This document shows positions 32,788 through 39,839 of a DNA stretch of 64,000 nucleotides, piece after piece. Every line of letters begins with the position of its first letter. Within the stretch, counting starts at the first letter, position 1. Both the position numbers and the translations under genes were made by a program. Below the pieces are notes generated by a model. The model did not search any database. It had not been told where the DNA came from and worked only from the letters and a program-made list of their open reading frames with translations. This DNA comes from Halobellus sp. Atlit-31R. Lineage in GTDB: Archaea; Halobacteriota; Halobacteria; Halobacteriales; Haloferacaceae. The stretch spans positions 682,001 to 746,000 of the forward strand of contig QPLR01000001.1 of the NCBI GenBank assembly GCA_003665935.1, read 5' to 3'.

Positions 32788-34230
32788 TCAAGGCTGCGGG
32801 TCGAAGTACGCCGCCAGATCCGTACCGAACTCTCCACAGAGCGTCGCGACCTCGTCGCCGACGAACACGTCGTACGCCGTTTGTAGCGCCGTCTCGACTT
32901 GTGCACCGAGTCCGACGCCGAACAGTTCCTCTGAGGCGAGAAACGCGGCGGCGTCGGTGAACTCCCGCGTCCGTTCGACGGCGTAGCGGTCGCCGTCGAC
33001 GAACGGGCCGTAAACGTCCGGCGGGGAGTCGTTGCCGGCGTCCGGTTCTGGATTTTGGTCTTGTTCTTGCTCCTGCTCTCGCTCGTCACGACCGCGCCCG
33101 TCGCGCTCGACGTACGCGTCGTAGAACCCCGCTGCGTGCTTCCGAACGTGGACCGGCGGGCCGTCGTGGCGCTCGATCGCCGGGAGCGTCCGGTGGGCGA
33201 GTTCGACGAAAAGCACCGCGCGGTCGTCGGCGAACGTGGCGGCGCGGATCGGTTCGAAGCCGCGGCGGTCGAGTTCGTCGCGGACGCCCGACAGCGACTT
33301 CCTGAGCTGTGGGTACAGCTGATCGTCGACGATCTCCGGGGCGTCGAAGACGACCGCGACGGGCGTGGTCCCGCGGCGATCGAGATGTGCGCGCACCGCC
33401 TCGGGCGTGAGCGGGTCCGGCCTCCGGGGTTCGAACAGCGCCTCCCGCGGCGTGTCGAGGAAGGCGCGAGCGTAGTGCTGGAGGCGGGCGACGTTGGCGG
33501 CCGAACAGACGGCGGCCACGTTCCGGGTCGGATCGGTGGGATCGACCATCACGAGCGGGTCGTCGTGGGACGTCGAGCCGTGGGCCTCGGGGTCGAAGGC
33601 GACGGGCGGGTGCCAGTCGGCCGCCGACTCGAGAAGCGACTCGAAGTCCCCGTGTTCGAGCACGAGCAGTTCCGAGAGATAGCCCGAGAAGCCCTCGGTC
33701 CGGAGATTGCTGCCGTAGACCCCGATCCCCTTCAGGAACTGCTTGAACACGCGAATCTCGCCCGCGAGGTCGTCGTCGATGCGCGCCCGGAGGTAGGCGT
33801 TGTGGTGCGGAGTGCGGTCGACGGCCGACTGCAGCGCCGCGCCGTCGCCGACGTCGTAACAGGGGACGAGGTCGACGTCGAAGCCCTCGAAGACGCCGTT
33901 CACGTAGGGGTGTTCGGCGTACTCCTCGTGCCCGTCGGGCAGGACCGCGTTGCCGATTTCGAGCCCGTAGCGCTCCAGGGTCTCGCGGTCGAGCGACGGC
34001 GGAAAGCGGACGAACAGGTCGATGTCGCGGTCGCCGGCGAGCCACGTCCCGCGCGCCGTCGACCCCACCTGCACGACGTCGCCCGTGACCGGCAACTCCG
34101 CGAGTTCGGCTTCGACGCGCTCGGTGAGCGACGCCACCGCGTCGCGCATCGCCTCGCGTTCGGCAGCGTCGGGGGTGACACGCCCGCGGACGCGTTCGAT
34201 CACCTGGCGTCTCTCGTCGGCGTCGGCCAT
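32788..34230 (-). CDS. cca: CCA-adding tRNA nucleotidyltransferase (archaeal class I)
   Basis: The 480-residue protein has the class I nucleotidyltransferase head Gly-Ser-Thr-Ala-Arg-Gly-Thr-Trp-Leu near residue 57 and the catalytic Asp-Ile-Asp-Leu-Phe-Val near 70. An archaeal tail ends near Phe-Phe/Tyr-Phe-Asp-Pro. It builds or repairs the CCA end, which none of the four tRNA genes in this window encode. A short Glu/Gln/Asp repeat insert near residue 388 is coded by a local AT-rich simple sequence and is absent from typical members. It is convergent with the deacetylase gene. Confidence 0.95.
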   Translation of the reverse strand: MADADERRQVIERVRGRVTPDAAEREAMRDAVASLTERVEAELAELPVTGDVVQVGSTARGTWLAGDRDIDLFVRFPPSLDRETLERYGLEIGNAVLPDGHEEYAEHPYVNGVFEGFDVDLVPCYDVGDGAALQSAVDRTPHHNAYLRARIDDDLAGEIRVFKQFLKGIGVYGSNLRTEGFSGYLSELLVLEHGDFESLLESAADWHPPVAFDPEAHGSTSHDDPLVMVDPTDPTRNVAAVCSAANVARLQHYARAFLDTPREALFEPRRPDPLTPEAVRAHLDRRGTTPVAVVFDAPEIVDDQLYPQLRKSLSGVRDELDRRGFEPIRAATFADDRAVLFVELAHRTLPAIERHDGPPVHVRKHAAGFYDAYVERDGRGRDEREQEQEQDQNPEPDAGNDSPPDVYGPFVDGDRYAVERTREFTDAAAFLASEELFGVGLGAQVETALQTAYDVFVGDEVATLCGEFGTDLAAYFDPQP

Positions 34231-34384
34231 CGTTGCTCCCGCTTCGAGTGGCCCCGGCGAAAGAGTGTCGATGCACCGGAGACAGTTCCGTGGACGGCCG
34301 CAGCCGTGTCGGCACGTCGCATCCGTACGGCGAAAACGAAAGCCCTATCATACTACCTCGATGTACGTTCGTGTGCAGACACGA

Positions 34385-34457
34385 GCCGTCGTAGCTCAGT
34401 TGGTAGAGCACCTCGCTGTTAACGAGGTGGTCCCAGGTTCGAGCCCTGGCGACGGCG
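34385..34457 (+). tRNA. tRNA-Asn (GTT)
   Basis: Acceptor GCCGTCG pairs with CGACGGC, the anticodon loop is CTGTTAA on CCTCG/CGAGG, and the T arm is CCAGG-TTCGAGC-CCTGG. Discriminator G, no intron, no encoded CCA. A CTATCATAC promoter-like box lies about 35 bases upstream. Confidence 0.93.
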
Positions 34458-34568
34458 CTACTTCCTCTCGACGTCGACTTCCGAGTCGCACGTATCGCAC
34501 TCGCGACTGCCGAGCGCGCTCCCGTAACGGTAACGTCTAAGAGGGAGACCGCGGAAGCATACACCGTC

Positions 34569-34643
34569 GGGCCCTTAGCTCAGTCTGGTTAGAGCGCTCG
34601 GCTCATAACCGGGTGGTCGATGGTTCGAATCCGTCAGGGCCCA
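34569..34643 (+). tRNA. tRNA with CAT anticodon (Ile2 or elongator Met)
   Basis: Acceptor GGGCCCT pairs with AGGGCCC, the anticodon loop is CTCATAA on CTCGG/CCGGG (one G-U pair), and the T arm GATGG/CCGTC has one wobble pair. The G1-C72 end rules out the initiator. The GGGCCC acceptor recalls haloarchaeal tRNA-Ile, so this may be the AUA-reading tRNA-Ile2 whose C34 is modified to agmatidine; elongator Met is the alternative. It is the last core element before the accessory region. Confidence 0.85.
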
Positions 34644-34766
34644 TCCGACTGTCCGAGCGACAGCAAGAGTGGTGGAGTTCCTCTGAAGCGAGCCCCGAGG
34701 TCCTCGCCTCGCTCATCTGTAGGTGGGCTGCCGATCGAACAATTGGAATCGCGCCGCTGCGACCCG

Positions 34767-35096
34767 TTAGGGCCACGCGCCGGGAAGTTCACTCGCGTGG
34801 CTGTCGAGCAGTTCTACGAGTGGTCGAATCTGCCCGAAGGCGGGCCCCTTCTCGATCCGGTGTGTATTCCTGTCCCAACGGATGAACCCACGTGCTTCCA
34901 GTTTCGGGAGATGGTTGTGGTACATCGCTGCCCGGATGCGCTCGTTCTCCCCATCTGCCTCCGCGATTGCCCCTTCGAGCTGGTCCGGTTGCGGATTGTG
35001 GTCGAGCAGTGACACGAGGACCCGCCGTCGCTGGCGACTCGCTAGTGCGTCGAACGTATCGTCCAGCATCACCGTCCTCCCCTCTGCTTCAGGCAT
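34767..35096 (-). CDS. Small winged-helix regulator (DUF7344-type)
   Basis: The 109-residue protein has the DUF7344-like pattern: Leu-Ala-Ser-Arg-Gln-Arg-Arg-Arg-Val-Leu near residue 17-26, then Met-Tyr-His-Asn-His-Leu-Pro-Lys-Leu-Glu near 56-65, and a Trp-Asp wing. Such proteins are abundant in haloarchaeal islands and proviruses and probably regulate transcription. ATG at 35096 is preferred over a codon 10 residues upstream because TTTTACG on the minus strand lies about 25 bases before it. A palindromic operator-like array lies just upstream. Confidence 0.75.
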   Translation of the reverse strand: MPEAEGRTVMLDDTFDALASRQRRRVLVSLLDHNPQPDQLEGAIAEADGENERIRAAMYHNHLPKLEARGFIRWDRNTHRIEKGPAFGQIRPLVELLDSHASELPGAWP

Positions 35097-35133
35097 AGTC
35101 GACGTCACACTACCACGTAAAAGCACATAGTAG

Positions 35134-35183
35134 TTGCGAATCTAACAATTACATTGTTGCGAATTTCGCAGATATACTGCGAA
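35134..35183. promoter_or_regulatory. TGCGAA operator-like array between two regulator genes
   Basis: TGCGAA occurs at 35135, 35158 and 35178, about two helical turns apart. The middle copy is part of the 13-bp perfect palindrome TGCGAATTTCGCA (35158-35170). The block lies 38-87 bp upstream of the DUF7344-type start, in a locally AT-rich gap. Confidence 0.55.
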
Positions 35184-35220
35184 ATAACGCGTGGAATAGC
35201 AACATCGGTTCAGACGCTCG

Positions 35221-35745
35221 CTATCTGTCAGTGTCGAACGCGAAGTGGCCCCAGGGTTTGGAGTAGTGGTTGGTGATGATCTCCGAGCTGTGGACTCTGA
35301 CCCCATACCCGGTCAACTCTTCGGCGATACGTGTGAGATCGCGGGTTGCGGTCGCAACGGCCTGGATGTGGAGGTTGCGCTCGCTGGTGACCATCTCGTT
35401 GACCTCGATGACGCCCTCTACGTCCAGTACATCGACCGCGACTGTCGACCGAGTGTCGGGGTCGGCAGTGCAGACGAACTGGATTTTCAGGGGAAAGCCC
35501 GCACGTTCGTAGTCGATCTGCGGCGCGTAGCTCTGGATCACGCCCGATTCCTCCAGTTTCTCGATGCGGTTGCGAACCGTGCTCGCGGACACCTCGACCT
35601 CGGCTGCGATTTCTCTGATCGTCACGTTGCGCGCGTCCCGCTGGAGCGCGTACAGCACGCCTCGGTCGACCTCGTCCAACGTGACCTTCGCGTCGCCATC
35701 CGTTTCGTCCTCGGTCCGTATCGGTGATGAGGAACTGTCGTCCAT
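35221..35745 (-). CDS. Lrp/AsnC-family transcriptional regulator
   Basis: The 174-residue protein has a disordered acidic N-terminus (about 1-22). An AsnC-type helix-turn-helix follows (about 25-75: Val-Leu-Tyr-Ala-Leu-Gln-Arg-Asp-Ala-Arg then Ser-Ala-Ser-Thr-Val-Arg-Asn-Arg-Ile), then the RAM/ligand domain with Ala-Gly-Phe-Pro near 84. The C-terminus ends in an unusual His-Tyr-Ser-Lys-Pro-Trp-Gly-His-Phe stretch. No gene nearby points to an amino-acid ligand. It is divergent from the secreted-protein pair, with 295 bp between starts, so it is a prime candidate regulator of that pair. Confidence 0.88.
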   Translation of the reverse strand: MDDSSSSPIRTEDETDGDAKVTLDEVDRGVLYALQRDARNVTIREIAAEVEVSASTVRNRIEKLEESGVIQSYAPQIDYERAGFPLKIQFVCTADPDTRSTVAVDVLDVEGVIEVNEMVTSERNLHIQAVATATRDLTRIAEELTGYGVRVHSSEIITNHYSKPWGHFAFDTDR

Positions 35746-35783
35746 AGTGAAGCATAGAAACTACCGAGATGAATATTTTCACT
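35746..35783. promoter_or_regulatory. AsnC-type gene promoter flanked by AGTGAA/TTCACT
   Basis: AGTGAA (35746-35751) and TTCACT (35778-35783) are perfect reverse complements enclosing the minus-strand TATA-like AATATTC and the start region of the regulator gene at 35745. The geometry suits autoregulation by a dimer, but this is inference. Confidence 0.45.
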
Positions 35784-35883
35784 GGTGTCCTGATCAGTTT
35801 CGACGGTCGTCGCCGGAGTCTGGTGCGACGAGTCGAGAGGCGGCCCAGCGACTGACACTCAGTTACGTCGAGGACAGGTTAGC

Positions 35884-35913
35884 TCTAAGCAACTATTAAA
35901 CAGTGTCTAAGCA
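35884..35913. repeat. TCTAAGCA direct repeat, 22-bp spacing
   Basis: TCTAAGCA is at 35884-35891 and 35906-35913, two helical turns apart, about 25 bp upstream of the TATA box of the secreted-protein genes. It could be an activator site. Confidence 0.45.
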
Positions 35914-35936
35914 GTGGACAAGCGATCGATAGCTCG

Positions 35937-35943
35937 TTTATAA
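35937..35943 (+). promoter_or_regulatory. TATA box of the secreted-protein pair
   Basis: TTTATAA is the best TATA match in the gap. It predicts transcription from about 35966, 75 bases before the ATG at 36041. Confidence 0.65.
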
Positions 35944-35966
35944 CAAGACCGGTGTAGCGGCTGTTT

Positions 35967-36040
35967 CTCGTTGGACCGAGGGAGGGTGGTTCCCACCGAC
36001 TTGGTGGAGCCGACGTCGTCCCTCGGTAGAACGAGTCACG
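35967..36040 (+). promoter_or_regulatory. Folded 5' leader with two competing hairpins
   Basis: CTCGTTGGACCGAGGGA (35967-35983) pairs with TCCCTCGGTAGAACGAG (36019-36035), 14 of 17 positions, closing a long stem that starts at the predicted transcript start and ends five bases before the ATG. Inside it, GGTGG (35985-35989), CCACC (35993-35997) and GGTGG (36003-36007) allow two mutually exclusive 5-bp hairpins. No Shine-Dalgarno sequence is evident. Confidence 0.55.
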
Positions 36041-37396
36041 ATGTCGAAACTACCGATCACCCGACGAAGAGCACTCAGTGGTATCGCCGCGGTAGGTAGC
36101 ACCCTCGCTTTGGGGGCAGCATTCAGTGAGGCCGCAGCAGCCGCTTCGCTGAACAATCTGTCCGTCAGCGGGGACAGCGTGACGACGGACGACGGGACCC
36201 TGACCGACGTCCTCGTGACGATCTCCGGCGACTGGCAGTTCGACGGCGTCGACACTGTCCCCGACTACGCGGAGGTCGAGCTGCTGGTCGGAAAGGACGG
36301 CAACTGGGACGTCGTCGGCACCTCCGGGCTCATCGGCCGGAACCGGAGCCTCGGAAACGCCGCCGCGGGCGGCTTCTCGGTGACCGGTTCTGTCACGGAC
36401 TCGAGTCACTACAGCCTCGACGACTTCGCGTCGAACCGAGACGGCAACAGCGTCACCACGACGGTGTACGCGAAAGTCCGTCTGTCGCTCGGCGAATACA
36501 CAGTCGAGTACGAGCTGACGGGCGCAGAGGGCGACGAGGCTCGGGCCGGATCGAGTAGTGCCGGCTGGGTGCTCGACCGCAACAGCCCGAAGCACAGTCC
36601 GTCGTACGAACAGGACATCACCAGAGAGACGCTCGACGGCGAAGATATGCTCGCCCTCAACGTCGATAGCGACGGGCCTACCAGTGGATTCTACGACAAT
36701 CAGGGACTGAAGTACGCCGAGAGCGATACCGATTCGGACTGGCACGTCGGCGACGACGCGCGCCAGTTGGTGACGATCTACGTCGATCCGACCTGGGAGA
36801 CGCAGAGCAATCAAAAGCACCGGTTCGGCTTCTGGTTCACGACCGGACGTGGCGGCGACCCGTCGGACTACAACATCGTCACCTACCTCGACTCACAGGC
36901 CGCCTCACAGCTGGACAACGCGGAGTCCGACCAGCCGGGGTTCTACTACTGGGACCCGGCGTCGGTCGGTGACGGCGACGGCGTCGGTGACGAGTACGAC
37001 ATCGAGTATCAGCGTCTCGGGATGCCGAGCGACGTGAATCCGCAGGACGGTGGGCTCGTCACGTTGGAGTTCATCTTCCACCCGCGCTACGGCGTGAGCG
37101 ACCGGCTCTACGCGAACGGCGAGCTCCTCAAGGAGGACCCGTTGCCGCCGAGTCAGACGCCGCGCGAGGACAGCACGAAAGCTCAGTACTTTATGAACAC
37201 CATCGTCCAGTCGGTGAACTTCGGGCGTGACGAGCAGTATCTCTTCGACGACTTCACGCTCTTGAGTTCGAGTCAGGTGTTCGAGGCGGCCGAGCAGAGC
37301 ACCACCTTCGACGTCGGCGTCACCAACGAGGGGGCGACGATAAGCGTCGGTGGGTCCGGAAACGCCGACGCGAGCGGTCAAAACGAGGATCCCTGA
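36041..37396 (+). CDS. Tat-exported protein of unknown function, first of a pair
   Basis: The 451-residue protein has a twin-arginine signal (Thr-Arg-Arg-Arg-Ala-Leu-Ser-Gly at residues 7-14, hydrophobic to about 28, Ala-rich cleavage region near 35). No lipobox and no cysteine were seen. A beta-type domain with Gly-Thr-Leu-Thr-Asp-Val (52-57), Trp65, Asp-Gly (86-87) and Trp89 follows. The middle (about 190-420) has features of a concanavalin/jelly-roll fold, such as Tyr-Ala-Asn-Gly-Glu and Phe-Asp-Asp-Phe-Thr-Leu, which is a weak guess. The tail ends in Val-Gly-Gly-Ser-Gly and acidic residues. The next gene starts three bases after its stop and shares both end regions. Function unknown. Confidence 0.8.
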   Translation: MSKLPITRRRALSGIAAVGSTLALGAAFSEAAAAASLNNLSVSGDSVTTDDGTLTDVLVTISGDWQFDGVDTVPDYAEVELLVGKDGNWDVVGTSGLIGRNRSLGNAAAGGFSVTGSVTDSSHYSLDDFASNRDGNSVTTTVYAKVRLSLGEYTVEYELTGAEGDEARAGSSSAGWVLDRNSPKHSPSYEQDITRETLDGEDMLALNVDSDGPTSGFYDNQGLKYAESDTDSDWHVGDDARQLVTIYVDPTWETQSNQKHRFGFWFTTGRGGDPSDYNIVTYLDSQAASQLDNAESDQPGFYYWDPASVGDGDGVGDEYDIEYQRLGMPSDVNPQDGGLVTLEFIFHPRYGVSDRLYANGELLKEDPLPPSQTPREDSTKAQYFMNTIVQSVNFGRDEQYLFDDFTLLSSSQVFEAAEQSTTFDVGVTNEGATISVGGSGNADASGQNEDP

Positions 37397-37399
37397 ACG

Positions 37400-38572
37400 A
37401 TGGCCGGGAAACTGAACGCCACCAGACGGCGACTACTCGCCGGGCTCGGTGGAGCGATCTCGATGGGCGCTGGCTTCACTGCGCTGAGCGGAAGTGCGGT
37501 CGGTGCGTCGGCGACGATTTCGTCCCAGAATCCGGGCGCGGTGAAGAACGACCGCGGTGACCTCACGCGAGTCACGATCGACCCCGCCTTCCGCGTGGAG
37601 TGGGAGGGCCTCGACACCGCGGTCGGGAAAGTGTTCGTTCTCTTCGAGGGGCGGACCCGTGAGGACGGGCAGTGGAGCGACTGGTCTCCGATCTTCCGGA
37701 TGACGCCGTGGCTCACGCCATCCACGAAGACGCTCTCCGGGGTCGATACGTCGAAGCCGGGGACGACCGGCTTCTACGAGCTGAACGACCCGCTCTCGCA
37801 GATTATGGAGCGGGACGCTGCGAGTCGTGGGAACGCGGGCACGTCGAGCGGCTACCTCGACGACGGCCGTGCGGAGGACCCGCGTGCGCTCCCCCGCCCG
37901 ATCGAAGTCGTCAACGAGTTCGGTCGTCCGGACTACGAGAACGCCGACTTCGGTGATCACCCGACCAGCGCGTCGACGTACCTGGCAGGGAGTTCGATGG
38001 GTGCTGCCGACGCTGCCACCGAGTATCTCGACAGTTGGGAGTTGTCCGGTCCCGAAGACGTTCCTGTCGGGACCGGCGACTCCTCGCTGCCGGGACCGAA
38101 CGGGGATCTCCCGCTCGTGAACAACTTCCCGGGTGCCGAGGCGGGCTACTACGGAGCCGCACAGAGCACGGACCACTTCGACGTCGACGAAGACGGTGCG
38201 TCCGACACAGACACCGTCCAGATCCGGTACACGTTCGCGCTGCAGTCGATGAACAGTTCGATGCGTGGCTTCCTCAGCGACGACTTCGGCGAGGGATGGC
38301 TCGAGTACGTCCGGAGTGACGACGTAGTCGAAGACGGTTCGGGGAACTCCGTGCTCCTGATGAACGGGACGGACGGCTACCCGGACATCACGAACCGGGG
38401 TGCGAACGGGCCGGGATCGATCGATTACGACGCCTACCAGTCGGTCGCCAGCGACCACCCGTCGGTGATCTCGACGACGTCGCAGTTCACCGTGACGGTG
38501 AAAAACGAGACCGCATCGTCGACCGTCAGCGGCGGAGGGTCCGGCACCGGCGCCGAAGGGACGGGTCGGTGA
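37400..38572 (+). CDS. Tat-exported protein of unknown function, second of a pair
   Basis: The 390-residue protein has a twin-arginine signal (Thr-Arg-Arg-Arg-Leu-Leu-Ala-Gly, residues 8-15) and no visible cysteine. At residues 53-92 it repeats the partner's pattern: Gly-Asp-Leu-Thr-Arg-Val, Trp68, Gly70, Asp72, then Asp-Gly-Gln-Trp at 89-92. The middle is different from the partner and contains an Asp-Val-Asp-Glu-Asp-Gly-Ala-Ser-Asp-Thr-Asp stretch like a calcium-binding loop (about residue 262). The C-terminal tail (Phe-Thr-Val-Thr-Val-Lys-Asn-Glu, then Gly-Gly-Gly-Ser-Gly) again matches the partner. ATG lies three bases after the first gene, so the proteins are co-translated. Function unknown. 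Confidence 0.8.
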   Translation: MAGKLNATRRRLLAGLGGAISMGAGFTALSGSAVGASATISSQNPGAVKNDRGDLTRVTIDPAFRVEWEGLDTAVGKVFVLFEGRTREDGQWSDWSPIFRMTPWLTPSTKTLSGVDTSKPGTTGFYELNDPLSQIMERDAASRGNAGTSSGYLDDGRAEDPRALPRPIEVVNEFGRPDYENADFGDHPTSASTYLAGSSMGAADAATEYLDSWELSGPEDVPVGTGDSSLPGPNGDLPLVNNFPGAEAGYYGAAQSTDHFDVDEDGASDTDTVQIRYTFALQSMNSSMRGFLSDDFGEGWLEYVRSDDVVEDGSGNSVLLMNGTDGYPDITNRGANGPGSIDYDAYQSVASDHPSVISTTSQFTVTVKNETASSTVSGGGSGTGAEGTGR

Positions 38573-38573
38573 C

Positions 38574-38600
38574 GTGCCTCGGGGTCAACCCCCGAAGCAC
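38574..38600 (+). terminator. Hairpin after the secreted-protein pair
   Basis: GTGCCTCGGGG (38574-38584) pairs with CCCCGAAGCAC (38590-38600), with one mismatch. It starts one base after the TGA and is followed by CCGTCTTACTC. It could end transcription. It also resembles hairpins found at the ends of haloarchaeal IS1341-type elements, from memory, but no tnpB remains. Confidence 0.5.
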
Positions 38601-38624
38601 CCGTCTTACTCACCTGTAGGGGCG

Positions 38625-38646
38625 GTCACCGCCCGTCCCCGGTGAC
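38625..38646. other. Short perfect hairpin before the DUF2237 gene
   Basis: GTCACCG (38625-38631) and CGGTGAC (38640-38646) pair perfectly over an 8-base loop. Role unknown; it lies between the two-gene unit and the next promoter. Confidence 0.4.
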
Positions 38647-38797
38647 GGCCCATCGCCACTACCCCGACGGCGACGTTCTCACGCTCCGACGTCTGTGCGT
38701 CGCTCCGGCTGTCGACATCGGCAGGCGACGGCGACCACTCAGCGCCGGACGTGTCGACAGTGACGGCGTTTTTGTGCGTTCGGCCCAAGATACCGGT

Positions 38798-39205
38798 ATG
38801 GTGGACCAGACGTCGAGCGACGGCGAGGAAAGCGGGGAAACGAACGTCTTAGGATCCGAACTCGAACCGTGCAGCTACGATCCCGAGACGGGGTTCCTCC
38901 GGGACGGGCACTGCCGGCACCTCGCTCGCGATCCGGGGCGACACGAGGTCTGTGCCGCCGTCACCGAAGAGTTCCTGGAGTACTCCCGTGCGCAGGGGAA
39001 CGATCTGGTGACCCCGCGTCCCGAGTTTGGATTCCCCGGACTCGACCCCGGCGACCACTGGTGTCTCTGCGTCCCGCGCTGGGAGGAGGCCCGGCGCGCA
39101 GGCGTCGCGCCGCCGGTGGTCCTCGAGGCGACGAGCGAGGCGGTGCTCGATTCGGTCCCGCTGGAGACGCTCCGTGAGTTCGCCGTCGACGAGTCGGAGG
39201 CGTGA
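38798..39205 (+). CDS. DUF2237 family protein
   Basis: The 135-residue protein contains the family core: Asn-Val-Leu-Gly near residue 16, Leu-Glu-Pro-Cys-Ser-Tyr-Asp-Pro-Glu-Thr-Gly-Phe-Leu-Arg-Asp-Gly, Cys-Ala-Ala-Val-Thr, Asn-Asp-Leu-Val-Thr-Pro-Arg-Pro and Gly-Asp-His-Trp-Cys-Leu-Cys. The many conserved Cys/His suggest metal binding; function unknown. ATG at 38798 is chosen because GTTTTTGTG lies about 27 bases before it; a longer in-frame extension to 38642 would cross the promoter. Confidence 0.88.
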   Translation: MVDQTSSDGEESGETNVLGSELEPCSYDPETGFLRDGHCRHLARDPGRHEVCAAVTEEFLEYSRAQGNDLVTPRPEFGFPGLDPGDHWCLCVPRWEEARRAGVAPPVVLEATSEAVLDSVPLETLREFAVDESEA

Positions 39206-39249
39206 GGACGACCCACAAGAGCTAATCGGGCGCGTCCGAAAGTTCAGGT

Positions 39250-39741
39250 ATGAGTAGTCAGCGGGAGAAACGGCCGTGGCTCGCGGCGTTACTCGGGACG
39301 CTCGCCACCGGGCTCGGCCACCTCTATCTCAGGCGGTGGCGGCGTGGGCTCGGGTGGTTCGCCGCCACGGTCCTCACCTCGGTGCTGTTCGTACCGCCCG
39401 AGGCCGCACAGACGCTTCTCGACGGAGGCGGCGGCGATCCGATGTCGCTCGCGCCCGTGCTCGCGGTCGGCATCGCGAGCGTCGCCGACGCCTACGTCCT
39501 CGCGCGGCGTCGCCAACACCGGTCGGCGAGCGTCGACCGCGCAGCGAGGTCGACGGACGCGGACGACCACGCTCACGGCGACGGCGAGGCGTCTGCCGCC
39601 GACAGCGCGGCGTCGGTGGATGCGACGGGAGCGTCGGACACCGAAGAGACGTGCCCGCAGTGCGGAAAGGAGTTAGATCCGGATCTCGACTTCTGTCCGT
39701 GGTGTACGGCGCGACTCGACGGCGGAGCCGACGACGACTGA
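39250..39741 (+). CDS. Small membrane protein with C-terminal zinc ribbon
   Basis: The 163-residue protein has two or three hydrophobic segments in its first 90 residues, with a Gly-His-Leu-Tyr-Leu-Arg-Arg-Trp motif like TM2-type proteins. A disordered acidic linker and a zinc ribbon (Cys-Pro-Gln-Cys and Cys-Pro-Trp-Cys, about residues 138-155) follow. Function unknown. The last codons and the stop are duplicated 37 bp downstream. Confidence 0.75.
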   Translation: MSSQREKRPWLAALLGTLATGLGHLYLRRWRRGLGWFAATVLTSVLFVPPEAAQTLLDGGGGDPMSLAPVLAVGIASVADAYVLARRRQHRSASVDRAARSTDADDHAHGDGEASAADSAASVDATGASDTEETCPQCGKELDPDLDFCPWCTARLDGGADDD

Positions 39742-39783
39742 CGGGGCTGCGGGAATGAGGTTCACCGACGACGACTGACGGGG
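39728..39783. repeat. 19-bp direct repeat spanning the zinc-ribbon gene stop codon
   Basis: CCGACGACGACTGACGGGG is at 39728-39746 and 39765-39783. Both copies include an Asp-Asp-Asp-stop codon series, almost the same as the sequence duplicated at the scpA stop. Confidence 0.9.
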
Positions 39784-39839
39784 CCGAGGGGGTGACGCTC
39801 GCACTAACGACGGTGCGTGACGCCCCCACCGAGACCCGC

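Noticed and set aside
34740..34780. A possible second copy of the CAT tRNA 3' end
   Set aside because: Only a short TTAGGGCC-like stretch is shared, with no T-loop match, so it does not qualify as an attachment site.
38574..38646. Possible right end of an IS1341-type element
   Set aside because: The hairpin recalls such ends, but no tnpB fragment or left end is present, so it is recorded as a terminator candidate only.
38642..38797. N-terminal extension of the DUF2237 protein
   Set aside because: The in-frame extension would cross the TATA box at about 38770 and lacks family similarity; the leaderless ATG at 38798 fits better.
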